This document shows, in pieces, positions 44,765-57,500 of a DNA stretch of 64,000 nt. Made by a program: the position numbers and the translations under genes. The notes beneath the pieces are model-generated. The model was not told the origin of the DNA. It saw nothing but the letters and a program-made list of their open reading frames with translations, and searched no databases. Each line of letters starts with the position of its first letter. The stretch's first letter is position 1. The DNA comes from Hawksworthiomyces lignivorus (Eukaryota > Ascomycota > Sordariomycetes > Ophiostomatales > Ophiostomataceae), in contig NTMA01000065.1 in NCBI GenBank assembly GCA_002917075.1, positions 1-64,000 of the forward strand, written 5' to 3'.

Positions 44765-47700
44765 CTAAATAATCTCTACCGTAAACGCCTTTGCCTGCAG
44801 TGCAACATGCCTCCTTTGTAAGATAGCTACACCTGCCCTTTCGTACGTGACACAGCCTTCGCGTGAATCCGTTGGTGTGATAAGTAGCACATAGTATCTC
44901 TGGAGGTCGCTGATTTGCTCGACTTTCTCAGAGCCCACAATTACACACTTCAGCTGCTTCTGGCTCTCCTGGTCGTCTGGCCGATCAAGGAAGAATTCGC
45001 GGTTCTCATTCGACGTCGGCATCTTGAATTCTCTCGCCTCTGCGACAATCACTCTGTCTGAACCACTGCTATCTTCTATTGCGTCTGCCGCGCTTGTCAG
45101 TATCGTCCATCTCGCTCCTGTTCCTGACGTCGGCGTTGTTATAGTAGACAGCGGGCTCAGAAGCTTTTCATTCCAATCTGCCATTCCAAATGGCACATCG
45201 AGGTAGGTAATAGGTCCATCTACGGCCATCCAGCTCCAGCTGGGTATTTTGCGATCTTCCGGGTATGCAATGCGGTGCAGTGAATCTTTTTCTGCTCGCA
45301 TCCACAGTAAACTGCGGTAGAAGTATTTGTCAAAGAGGCCGAATTTGGCACAAGTCTCATAAGTGCGTGCCATACGTTCCTCCACACCAGCGATGGCTAC
45401 AGAACGGTCGGTGATGCGTGTAAAAGCCAGCCGGGAGTAGGACTCGTAGAGGGATTCAAAAAAGCGGATACGCATGCCTCGGTAGTAGGCGAAAGCTGAC
45501 CGTGGGAAGTCCGGGTCCGCAAAGAAGGAGGACTTGACGCTGGTTATTTTCGCGTTGGTTAGCAAACGGAGCAGCTCTTTTTGTACTTCTTCCTCTTTTG
45601 CGTCAGCTTCTTAGACCTCCGGCTTACTTTGTGATTTTGGTGAGAGTCTCGCAGCGGACTCCCTCTCCACACTCCCAATAGGCCTGATTCTTGGCAAAGT
45701 AGATGGTGCGATACGAGAGCGCTCGCTCCTGGAACACCCAACCGCGCCCATTTAGTTTGCTGAGCTCGACATCCTCTCGGAAATTGTCAATAGCCTCGCA
45801 CACCCAAAAAGGGGCCTCGTTTGGGCGCTGTTGGACGGCTACGCATCGTCTCGGCACGCGAGGCTTGAGAAACCCTGAGCCGGCCCCGTCAGCCGACGTC
45901 GCCGCGACCGTGCAGTATGCCGAGCTGAAGACATCTTCCATCAGCCTTGACTCTCGCTTCCAGTCCTCTTCGTCTTCTTGGATGATGCAGAGAGAATCGA
46001 TCCAGAGATACCGGACACCCAAGCTCCTGGTGAGAATCACCGCGTCCTGATACGTCCGCGGCAGCTGGTCCAATTCAATATGCTGCTGCAGCTGTGTGAT
46101 ATTGGCCTTTGTGGTCACAAACGCCCGGTGTACCGCTGCATCCCCCCAGCGGTGCGACAGAGCGATGTACTTTGTGGATTCCCGATCTGCAGTGCAATCC
46201 AGGCGAAGAATATCGCCGGCTGAGTTTTCGGGCCCGACGTCGATAAGTCTTGTTGGAGGTCTCCCGGTAACGCTGGAGCGGCTGCAATTGTGTTCATCAC
46301 ATGATTTTATCCACTCCCGAAGCACTCGAATTTCCGTCTTCTGGCCAGGCGCCGGCACCAGCGGAAAGCCTCGCTGGATGGCTGAAGGAATGCGGCTCGG
46401 TCCTGGAAGGGCAATGGCACTTCTTGTTAGTACATAGATTCAAGGGACTAGAAATGTACGAGCCTGTACACGCAGTATTGTCCTAAGAAAAAAACGTGAA
46501 AGCCGCGACGACAGCTGCCCAAGGCACTTACCGGGTCCTGCAACAATTGACAGAATTGGTTGGCCCTTCAGGCTAAGCTTAAAAGAAGATCCACTTCTGA
46601 AGAACTGCACGATGTCGGGCGGCTCGGTGGTAGACTTCCGGACAGAATCGTAAAAGAGGCTGCACAGGTCACAAAAAGAGGATCTTTCCCGTAGCTCTGC
46701 CAGCTTGTCGTGAGTTCGAAAGCTTTGTTGCCATATGTTCATGCTCTGACATCGCGGGCACAGCCTGGGCGCGCTCGGCTGCTGTGGTAGGGCATCTTCG
46801 AAATCGATATCGGGTGTGAGAATGCGCGCTACAAATTCGTTGTCGTTGACAATTCGCCACACATCGTCGAGCTAGGCATGATTAGAGCTCAATACTGTAG
46901 AGATAACAAAGCTGGACGACAATATTGCCAGGAAAGCCAACTCACATCCTGAGTTTCAGAGAGTTAGCATGTGGTCAACTTATTTCAGCAACAGACAGGT
47001 CAACGAAAAGCAAACCAACTCACAGGCTAATACATCGCGTGTAAAGATGAGGTTAGTTGCAAGTGCCTGCCTGTGACTTGGGATCTCATTTTTGAGATGC
47101 CGCCAATTGAGGTTATACTAGACTTACGGTCTGATACCGGGTCACATTAGTCCGTGTGACAGATTTTGAACTGCTTTCTCTAAGCTTTTCAACTTACCGT
47201 CTATGCTTGACCGTCAGCAAAAATTTCAGTCAATGTGAAGAATGAAAAAACAAGACTCGTAGTCAACATATTCAATTATGGCAGCGAATTTACTTACGTA
47301 CTATGACAGAGGATGCTCTGGTCAGTTCTGCTGGTGGCGCACAGTCTTGAACATACTAAAACTCACGGGCTACGACCGTCAGCTCGAACTTTCGTAGAGC
47401 CTAAAACCCAATGAGAGAAGCTGTATGGCTGCCTACGTTCTGTGCTGAAATCAGTATGCAAAACGAACGATGGTGGGAAAGGAAGCACAATAAGAGGAAT
47501 GAAGCATTTTATTGCTAGCTTTAGCGAGCGCCTGAGCAGACAATCTGGTGCTTACCTGTGTATTTGCTATTCCGGAAAACAATTTCTTGGTGTGCGCCTG
47601 TATTGGAACGCTAAGACTACTCGCCGACTCCTTTTTCACATACGGGGTTCTCTTCTTGTCGTCGCCAGGGAGATCCTGAGAGAAGTAAGCAGGATTCGAT

Positions 47701-49449
47701 TTCCCCTTTTCGTACACACTTTTGAGAAACTCGCAAAGTTCTGATGAGGTGGCACGGCTAGAGCCGCCACCTGAGCTATTGGGGACATCTGCTGCTGGGT
47801 CAATTTTAAGAGTAACCAGATCTGAAGCAAATTGATCGACTCCATCAATTTCTCCGTCATTTTCTGCTGGAGAGAGTACATGTTCGACAATCAGCCGGTC
47901 AGTGACAAAGCCCAAGATTTCTCGCAAAGCTTGGCTTTTGCATCGTGTATTTTTGTCCGCGAGCTCCCGCCCTCTCATCCACTTTAGCCACTTTAGGACC
48001 TGTGGCTGCAGACTCAAAGACCCCTGTACAACTTGATTGGGAGAACCTGTCATGCGAAAGAAACCTTGATGCTGGACGTCAGCATCCTCGCCAAATTCTT
48101 CAAGTCCCTTTTTACCGTAGAGAAGCCAAATAACAAATTCAAAGAAGACGCAACCGAGAGCCCACATATCATCTGAGCGTGATGCATGCCTCAAGTTCTT
48201 TTGTGCTTCTGGTGGAAGGTATGCCCTCGTGCCAAATGTGACGTTGGGCTCTGATTGCCGTAGTGAAGTCTTTTCTTCGTTCATAGTGCTGATCCCTAGA
48301 TCAGCAACAAGGAGTATGCCGCCCTCGACAAGACTTCCTTTTACATCCGCGTCGTTTATGGACTCTTGCATGCTGCAGCTGCTGAGGGCCTCGTAGCTGC
48401 CAGAAATCGATCTGAGACGGACAAGTGATCTGAGGATGTTGTCTGGTTTCACATCTCCGTGGCGGATGTTCTTGTCTTTTTTAACCTCGTCTTCATCCCC
48501 TACTCCGATGTTGTGTAGAGCGCGAATGACTCGGGCCATACCAAACATTTCACGGACGGCCCATTCAAACGGATCTTGTACGTTAGAAGGGTCGTATTTT
48601 TCCCAGAATGCCCTGAGGTCTCCTCCATCAGCCCATTCGAAAATGATGTAATAGCTACTGTCGTATTCGAAGCCTGCGAGGCATTTTATGAGGTTTCTTC
48701 CGTCGTCTGTCGAGTCCAACAAAGAGGCTCCATTGTTGCGATCATGTATGACCTGAGACGCTCTAGCAAGGTCATACTCTATTCTGAATGTTTTCTCATC
48801 GTCCAATTTCTTGACTGCTACCAAAGGGTGTTCCTTGCCGGGCTGTCCCCTTTTCATCAGTAAACTTCATCCCGAAGCTTGCGCCTGCCATAGTCTTCAT
48901 ACTCACTTCTATGTAAAGACCACGTTGGTGCGCGCAGTGCACCTTAGCGCGATAGACTGTTCCATACGAACCCTTCCCGCATGGTTCCTTCTCCCTATAG
49001 ATAATCGGTAGGGGAGTTTGGAGATGCACCTTACACTGCTTCTGACCCCACACGGGCGCCAGGAACTGCCACTGCGCCTCTTCAAAGCGCTGAACCTGGC
49101 CTCGCCCCCATCCTCTAAAACAAATGTGAACGTCGGCGGCTTTTTGTATGTCCCAAATCAGAGGGAGATCCTCGTCAAAAAAGCCCGAGTCCGGTTTGAC
49201 CAGATCTGTTATGAGGTTCACAGTGTCTACGCTAGAACTAGAAAGAATTGCGAATATCTTTGAGGCTTTTTCGGCGACTAGCTGGTGCATATCTTCAGAT
49301 TTGATGCCATGTTCGGTCAGGACAGAGGCGATGGTCTGAGGATTCACCAATTTTCGGAACTCGTTGTCTGGAACGAACTTTTTCCCTGTGATGGCACTCT
49401 TTATGGTGCTCGAGATGAGTCCATCTTGCAGTCTGGTCGTTGACGTCAT
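44765..49449 (-). CDS. Protein kinase-HET domain fusion, with an array of 3-nt exons between the halves
   Basis: A kinase fused to a heterokaryon-incompatibility (HET) domain; HET proteins act in non-self recognition and programmed cell death. Exons: 48907-49449; 47556-48842; single codons at 47437-47439, 47367-47369, 47298-47300, 47198-47200, 47128-47130, 47024-47026 and 46946-46948; then 46532-46871, 45628-46402, 44765-45539. Total about 1246 residues, every phase consistent. Kinase: glycine loop GKGSYGTVYRA (about 158), VAVKK lysine (192), HGDVKPDN catalytic Asp (311), DLG (362) and LPPEA; residues needed for activity look present. HET: YIALSHRWGD (about 809), TYQDAVILTRSLGVRYLWID, SAYCTVAATSA, GRGWVFQERALSYRTIYF. 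CPRCQSMNIW precedes HET. An in-frame ATG at 49,536 would add 29 residues. The first 3-nt exon (47,437) is the least certain. Two separate genes is the alternative, but there is no terminator or start between the halves. Confidence 0.75.
46872..47555 (-). other. Array of consecutive single-codon (3-nt) exons and short introns
   Basis: On the minus strand the order is intron 47440-47555, AAC, intron 47370-47436, CCC, intron 47301-47366, TAC, intron 47201-47297, ACG, intron 47131-47197, ACC, intron 47027-47127, CCT, intron 46949-47023, GAT, intron 46872-46945, then CTC GAC GAT GTG. Donors are GTAAGC, GTAGGC, GTGAGT, GTAAGT, GTAAGT, GTAAGT, GTGAGT, GTGAGT. Acceptors are ACAG, GTAG, ATAG, ATAG, TCAG, TTAG, TCAG, CTAG. 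Branch-like CTGAC, CTAAT or CTAAC lies before nearly every acceptor. Each of the seven introns after AAC contains an in-frame stop if retained. Codons read N-P-Y-T-T-P-D. Confidence 0.75.
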
Positions 49450-52400
49450 GACTAAAAGCGGCCAGGAATTTTTCACATCGTAAGGTGCATTTGATGTCGA
49501 AAGGAGGGAATGTGAGTAACTTTCTGATATGCGCATCCAGACATGAACTGCTACGTATCCAAAAAGGAGAAGAGATGTACAACCTAAATATTATATATTT
49601 ACAAAATCAAGGAAATGCTGTTTCTTGCATACACATGGGCAGGCCCAAAATGGATGTATAGTGTCTTGCCTTCTAATCTGTTGGTTAACAATGTCAAATC
49701 CTTCATTTGTGCATTGTGTGCGGGCTTTTCTTGCAGCTGGCACATCACTTTGCCAAGGCCAGAGTGCGGAGGACTTTGGGAAGCGGACCAGATGCGAACC
49801 GATATCTGAGGCTTATAAGACTGATTGGCTGCCATGGGGATGGCTCGAATGATTACTTCCCCGAGGCAAAGAAGCCGTCAACTGCTCGACACGTTTGCAT
49901 ATTTACTGACGTCTTCCGCGCTTAACATGGAGCCGACCAGGTCGATTCTATGATATGTTCTACTCGACAATGATTCTGGTTTCTTTGTTGTTCTAGCCTT
50001 ATTGAAGAAAAACTGTAGTGAACTAGGAACACCCTCACCACGCGACATCTTTGTCGTTGGAGCCTGTTCTGGCTACTCGCATAGCCCTATAATGCGCGAC
50101 TTGGGGTCTATTTTCGGTGTGTGTAGCGGAGGTTAGTTAGGTATGCAAGGCACGAGTTGGGAAAAGCTATTGTGGTTGCAAAACCTTCCTGCGGCGCATA
50201 GCCTGGATTTGTGCACTTTCACACCTGTTATTTTGATGTGCGCAGTGCAACGGCCGGCGAGCAGAAAGACTAGACCATACATTGTTGCCACTCACCCGAT
50301 GCTTTAACCCAATGAGCGCAGAGAACCCAGTTGTAGCTGTGACGGGCAGACAATACCTGCCACCATCATGCAGCCCCAATCACACATCGCAACCATCTTC
50401 GGTGAGTTAACGAGCTCCCGCTCCTACTAAGGCATCCACTAACACTAAAGTGCAGTTTTGATCTCGCTGCCTGCCTTCAAGTAATGTGCTGCTTTTTTGA
50501 TTCTCTGACTGATACGGAAGAGCTGCACACCAATTCTATTCATACTTACCGATCATGTCTCATTTTCTATCTCATCTCTGGTGAGGGATGCTTAGGAGAC
50601 CAGCGGAATACGATTCTTAAAAGCATATCTTAGCCACCTGACTAAAGGCTTCTTTTTGCGCATTTTGACACGCGCATATCCTTTTCTTTCGGGTTGTAAC
50701 CACCCTTCGCTTAGCTTCGTGTGTGGTTTTGCTGCGCAGTTTACAAGCTCTTAGACGACTCATTCAATTGCATGTGAAGCTTTGCTTGGAAGCTACCTAA
50801 ATCAAACCCACCCTACGATTGCTTCTGTATGGTCTCCGAAATACCTACGCAAAAACAAAGATTAAAGCATCTGGCTTCCTCATATAGAAAGAAGCTATGA
50901 GCTGCCCTCTGGAGTGTTGCTTACAATAGGTTGACGAGGCAAGGCCGCTCTCGTAATTGTAACTTCAGCTTACTCCACTAGTTCAAGGCTGGCAAATTCA
51001 ACCAGTCCCAAGACAATCACCTGCTGCATAACGAGCAGTTCAGTAGCACACAACAATTCAAAACTCGCCGCGGCTCCGCAATTTGACCTTGGTCATACCG
51101 TAAATCTTCTTGTGAAGAACCTCTTTGCTATGCTAAGTTCCACAACTTTAAGCAGAGCTACGTCCGTCTCCTGTACAATTCTTTCCCAGTGGTAAACTTT
51201 GGGAATGATGCTGACTGATGTCAACACGGTGCCTGTGACAGCTTTACGTCGAAGTTGCCTTTGGGAAGCCAGCCGCCAATACTTTCGAAAAAGTCAAACA
51301 TGACACGAAGGCAATTCAACCATAAAGGCACTTTTGTTTGGAGTCGTCGCCGTGTGGTTTACAGAACGCCGGCGTTGTACCGATTACAGCCAGAGCTTTC
51401 GTTTTCTCAAGTCTATGCTTACAGTCGCCTTGTAGTTCGCAGCCGGTGGAGCATTTTTGAAAGCTATGGGGTCTCCCCTGGAATTACTATCAATAGGGGA
51501 GAGAAAAGAGCGGTGGAATCTAGTCCCCTGCGCTCTTCCGGCAGAACGTTGGGACATCGCCTAACATGAAACTATGGCGCAGAGAGTCTTGGCTCAATCC
51601 ACAGTTGCCGGGATGCGTTAGACGTTTGTGACGCATTGGCATGTGTGACGCTTCTGCTTTATAATTCGTAATACAGATAGCATTGCTCTCGTGAGGAAGA
51701 CAGCATATGAAGAGCGATGTGTCTCGTTTACGTATGGAGAACTTGGATACGGCAAAACGAATGGGAGATGGCATTGTACGTTATCGTACAAGTTGTGGTT
51801 ATTAGAAAAGAAAAGCCACGAGGAGGGAAAACAGCTGTCTTGTGCCTGTTCCGCATATGGTAGGCTTATGTGTAGCTACACTGTACATGCGTGAGAGGGT
51901 CTCTCAGAAGGTGATTCTGTGTTCGGCTTAAGCCTTTTCGTGGCGGTGGGGGGAAGGACACAAAATACGCAGTAAGGAAGCATCAAGGAGCAACAAGAAA
52001 AGGGTCTGTGGAGCTCGCCTGTCAAGTTCCCTTCCTTGAAGAATTAACTATAGCTCTTTCGACTGGGATCATCAACTGCAGAGGTACGGAGATGGGTTAC
52101 AACGCGAATAAAATATATGGGTCCCTAACTTTAATGCATCACTGTCCTGCAAGCTATTTAACAGTACCTGTTCGTTAGGCTAGCCTTCTTCTGTCCGTCT
52201 CTGATAGCGGAAATGGCCCTCCAACTGGTTTGCTTTTGACTTATGTAGAAAAACCCGTTAGGCCTGGCTATCCTTGTCCTCCGTGCGATATACAAGTATG
52301 CGAGCGTACGGAGGTTATGGAGCTCTGTTGTGCAAAATGGATAAAGCCAGCGGTTGCATTTAGTACGGAAGCAGCGGAAAGAGCGGCGTTTTCGGAAATG

Positions 52401-54554
52401 GAGAAGTCTTTGAAGAAGTCCCTTTGAGAAAGGCAGCTCATGACGATCCTCGACTTGTTTCTCGGCGAGCGTGGAAATATTCAATGTACTCCAACTGCAC
52501 ACCAGAACGCATTGTACGTGTGTGGCTATTGTGTTTTTGCTTTTTTAAGACACATTGCGTTGTTGCTAGCTGGATTTTTTTTTTTAAAGTTTGTTTCTTT
52601 TGGCTTCTGCACTCTCCGTTCCATTGCATCTGGTCACAGCTTGATATCTAGTCTGGATTCCAGGCTTGGCATCGCCTTCATTTACCGATTTCCCAATTTG
52701 TATGTCGTCTTCGCTGATGCATGTGCATGAGGCTTGTTAAAGAAAAAAAAAAGAAGGTTGACTCCGTACCTTCCGCTGTCATTACAAGGGGGATTGCTGC
52801 CGATACTGTATGGAGTTGTAATTTCCCCTGTCTGAACTGAACGGGAAAGGGCGAACAACCAAATAAAGAATCCGTAAAATTAAAGATGCTACCCAAAGTA
52901 GAGGCCCTGATTGATTTGGCATGCGTGTACCTTGACGTACTTTTGCTATAGTATCAGCATACAAAAGATACGCTATTCTTTGCCCCATTATTGCAGCCAA
53001 CAAAAAGCAACCAACCGCACTGCACGCTGCAAGGTACGCGCTGACGAGGGGGCATGGGACACCCCTGCCGCTCTGTGCCAAAGAAGCTCTGATTGGCAGG
53101 AGTGCCCTGACGACTTCCTAAAAGAACGTCCAGAATTTACACACAATTCTTAGCGCAAGGGGTAGATACAGACCACACCCACTTTTCATCGTTTTCCATG
53201 TGGAGAAAGCCAAAGTCAATACGACCTCACCCTCTCCATCTTGGCCAATTCAATATCTTCTCCTTCACCATTGCCTTCATAGGACCACTTGGTACGTACG
53301 AGGACGCTGTGCGTATGATTGAATGCACATTGTACATCTTTGTATAGAAGTAATATGCGTAAACATAAGAATGAGAAAAATGTACCCCCCTACTTTGCAG
53401 ATACAGGGCACCGCTCTCGTATACAGTACTCCGTACGTGCACAAGAAAGCTCTCTGCTATCTTGTTCAACAAACTCGTCAGCAAGCCCACTCTCTGGCGT
53501 TTCGTTTCTTTTTACGTGTACCCTGCCGCTGTTCTGTAAGCATGTTGCCCTCCGTGCATATGCGCCAGGCATTCCAGGTAAATCGTATCATTACCCACTT
53601 GCTGAGATGAGCAAAGCATTATTCCCCCAAAAATTGGAGCTTTTTAGACCAATTCCCTGCTCGGCGCATCGCCATCTTTTTCTTTTTCGCCTCGCGCGGC
53701 CTTAGCGTTAGGGAGGAAAAAGAAAAGAAAGTCGTGGAGGAAGAGCTCCCACACTAAGGGATGCGTGACTGAGGCGAAAACGCCAACGGCTGTCCCCCAG
53801 CTCCCTTCATTGTCTGCCGCCGGACAGTCGCCCTGGCTCGCGAAGCCGTCCATGACGCGTTGTCCAATGGCGTCTGCAGAATATTTTCTTTATTTTTCTT
53901 GTCGAATCGCCGGCTGTCCTTTTTCATGTTTTTCATCTGCTTGTCGAAGAAAACAACAGACGAGCGGCAAAGACGAGGAATACTGGTCAAATAACGGCCG
54001 TTGTTGAACAAGATATATCTTGACATCGACACACGAATAAGCCGCGTATTTGCCTCTGGCCTCTCTCTCCTTTCTGCTCATCTCCTTTTATCTCTCTCGT
54101 CCAATCTCTCACCCCCAATCTACCTCTTGCAGTAATAATAATCGTTCTCGGCCAATTTCAATTTCCCCAAATTGATTGGCAGTCACTTCTCCTCTTTCAT
54201 CCTGTCTTTTCTCTCTCCTCTTGGGTCTAAGCTCTTACCATTTCTCTTTCTGTCACTATTCATCTTAGCGTTTAGGCAATCCTACGCTGTAGCATCGACT
54301 GCTCGTATCGTGCACCAACTGCAACCTCTCTATTCCCTTCTCCCCCCGCCCCTCCACCCAAAAGGAGCATCGCCAACGATGGATGTGACCTCTTTGGCCG
54401 CCTGAACTCTCACACTGCATCCCCCCGGTTCATACACACGATAGGCCAAGCCAAGACGAAATCACACCTTCATGCACGACAACACCAGCAACAGCGCCAG
54501 CAGTGTTCACATGTGTGTATATTCATATGCGTAGTATTATTATACTAGCCCATC
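49450..54554. other. Long intergenic region with pyrimidine-rich leader
   Basis: About 5.1 kb between divergent genes. No gene could be supported on either strand. Exact ACTCCGTA at 52,761-52,768 and 53,428-53,435. From about 54,060 to 54,370 the plus strand is strongly C/T-rich and probably is the promoter/leader of the gene starting at 54,555. Confidence 0.4.
54379..54405 (+). promoter_or_regulatory. Possible upstream ORF (8 codons) in the leader
   Basis: ATG at 54,379 in a favourable context (ACGATGG) opens a short frame ending TGA at 54,405 (MDVTSLAA), 150 bp before the main start at 54,555. If the transcript starts in the pyrimidine tract upstream, this would be a uORF able to reduce translation of the main frame. 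Transcript start is unknown. Confidence 0.35.
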
Positions 54555-57500
54555 ATGTCTGTTGATTTGTCCTTCGCCGAGAGGATGGTCCACCCTCTTC
54601 ACTTTCCCTCTCACAAGGACAATCTTTCCTCTTCTTCTGAGTCTGAATTCGCAGATTCTCCTCCTCCATTTTCTACCTCTTCATCCGCATCGTCTCTTAC
54701 CCTATCACCTTCTCCCTCCGCTTCCCCAAGTTCTGCTGCCTTGCCTTCCCATCCATCACGTCTGGCTCGTCTATCACCAGTGCGTCCCTTGACACTGGTA
54801 TTGAATACGAACGGCGACGGCGACACGAGCAATACAAGCAGCAGGAGCTTCTCTCATTTGCCTAGGACGTCGTCTCTGAATAGCCTTCCGAACATTTCAA
54901 CCAGGACAACCACAACAGACGGCGACGGGAGAAGATCTCATATTCAAGCCTCGCGTAGTCTGTCTCTCGATCCCTCACCAGATCGAACCAGAAACTTAGC
55001 CGTGCCCCCAGTTCTGGTCAGAAGGAAGCCGCTTGCCAACGCTGTCTCTCCATTGGCTAGCTCTGATCTGACCTCATCTCGGGATCTTTTCACGGAAGAA
55101 GACGAAGGCGAAGACGAGGAAGACATCCTGGACTTCGACGACTACCTGCCCACTCCTGACCAGCGCTTTACGCGGTCTGGTTCGGTCGACAGTCCGACGC
55201 TGTACGAATTTCCCGGACACGTTGGTCTCGACCTCAAAGCACTAAACAGTGCGTTGCCACCGTCATTATTTGTTTCGAAACAAGTGCACAATAAAGTGTG
55301 AGTTTGCATGTCCTCCCGCATATTCTCGACTTCAATTTTCCCACCCTCTTTTTCATATGATCTTGGTTTCTCGTTATATATATTTTCCCTTTCAAATATA
55401 CGGCATTTTAACTGGATAATTATGTTTATTGCAGATCCCCAACCGTCCTACCAGGCTCTGTGAGCCCCGAGACCCGGGACGAGGCCACAAGAGACTCATC
55501 GTCTCGAAACAGTCCAGCCAGTACCCCTGCAGCTTCTCAAACAAGCCCAACCACCACCTTCTCACAGCCTGTGCAAGACCTTCCTACCTTGAACCTGGGT
55601 AATGATCAGATCCACGCGGGAGAGTCGTTTAATAATAACACAGGTCCTGAGGAGGCGAGTGAAGGAGGGGAGGAAGAAGAACAAGAGAGCCACCATATAA
55701 CTGTCAGAGACTCTACCATGTCCCTTTTCACTCGAAAGACAAGTCCACCACATCTACAACTAGGATCAATAAGTAACAATAACAACGTCAACATCAACGA
55801 CGATAATTTATCACCAGATCAGGGCTCTGTGTACTCAATCTACGAAGAAAACGAAACAGGCACGGCCAATAACACCAATCATAGCAATACATCGGCAATC
55901 ACCATCACCACACAATCCGACGCCGACGACTCGAACACACTCAAACCGCAAACTAGATCTCCAAACTCATTCAAGCTCGGTACATTCTTTGGCTGGCCGT
56001 CTGCTTCTCCGTCGACAACTGAATTCTCTGATTCAGCTTTCTCGCCACTCCCGTCACCCTCTCCTTTGCAACTCCCAAATAATACTGTCACTCATGCATC
56101 AACGCTTTCTACACTCGGAGCCAATACACCTTCGATCCAGGACAGTAATAAAAATTCCAGGAATAAGAACGTCAACAACATTGCCATTAACTCTCCGGCC
56201 AAAACTAATGCTTCCGGCGACGACTCTTACGTTTTCCACGAAGATTACTTGCAAACGCCGCCTATCATCACTACATCGCGAATTCAATCGTCGCCCTCTT
56301 CACACTCACTGTCGCCACCCGCGCAGATCGAAGAGATGGAGGACGAATTAAAGGCCATCAGCGCCGAGTTGGCAGCGTCCATCCGGCGTGAGATGGACCT
56401 TGAGGACCTAGTTGACAGGTTACAAGCAGAAGTCAACAGCACACAGCCTCCTGGGAAACGCACCAGTGACTATTTCTCTGACTCAGGCTATATTTCTAAC
56501 AAATTCAATGACTACGATGCTGCCAAAGAAGAGATTGCTCAAGTCCAGCGCCGCTCTGAACAGGAAAAGGCAAAAATCCGTCTTGACCTGACCGAGAAAT
56601 TATCAAACGAGCGATCGCGGCGCCATGTCCTTGACCAGCAAATCAAGGAACTCAGCGAGCGAGCATCCGCCATCGATATAAGCAAACTGCAGCGCAACGA
56701 CGATGACGCCTCTGGCCGTATTAAGCAACTTGAAAGCACTTGCGAAGATCTGCGCCGTCGTCTATCTGAGGAGCGCGGCGTCAAAGAAAACTTTGAGGAT
56801 TTACTGACTGCTATGAAAACCGAGTTGGAGAGCGCATCTAACGAGCGAGATAACCTCCGTGATGAGATTGTGCCACAGCTCCGTGCCCGCGTTGAAGGCT
56901 TGGAATCTCAAGCCACTGAACAGGCTCGTCAGATCTATGAGACCACAAAGTTGCAGCAGGAGCTGCAGAGCCTGAAAGTACAAGCATCTCTCTCCAATGA
57001 TAATAGCGAGCAACAGCAGGATAGGGGATTCCAACTGCAGCAACCCCCTTCAAGTCTGTCCCGATCTAATACAGTCAAGAAACAAGGACAGGCGTCGTCA
57101 ACCACAACAGAGTCGCGTGAGGCGCTAGCTGAGCGGCTGAAAGACGTCGAGGCGCAGCGAGACGCTTTGCACAGTGCACTCAAAAGCTTACTAGAACGCC
57201 AGGAATTCCAGAATCGAGAAAACGATAAGAAGATCCAAGTTCTGGAACAAGAGCGCCAGCGTCTGCTGACAGCGTCGCCCAAAAAGGCTGGCTACGAACG
57301 AGATGTAGCTAGCCTGCGTGAGGAAATTAGTATTCTGCGTCGCCGTGCCGAAGAGGCTCTCGAACAAAAGTGGCAGGTCGAGAAGGGCTTAGGTGGCCTG
57401 AAGATGGATCTCGACCGAGCTGAAGAAGAGATCGCAAACCTGCGGAGAATCTTGCAGCAAAAAGATGTTCTGATCCCGTCTTCTAGCTCTAGCCGCGCTG

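Noticed and set aside
44765..47451. Two independent genes, a kinase ending at 47,451 and a HET gene starting near 46,862
   Set aside because: The kinase frame's stop lies beyond a consensus donor at 47,555, the HET exon has no ATG in frame at its beginning, and the microexon path joins both in one frame. Kept as the alternative to test.
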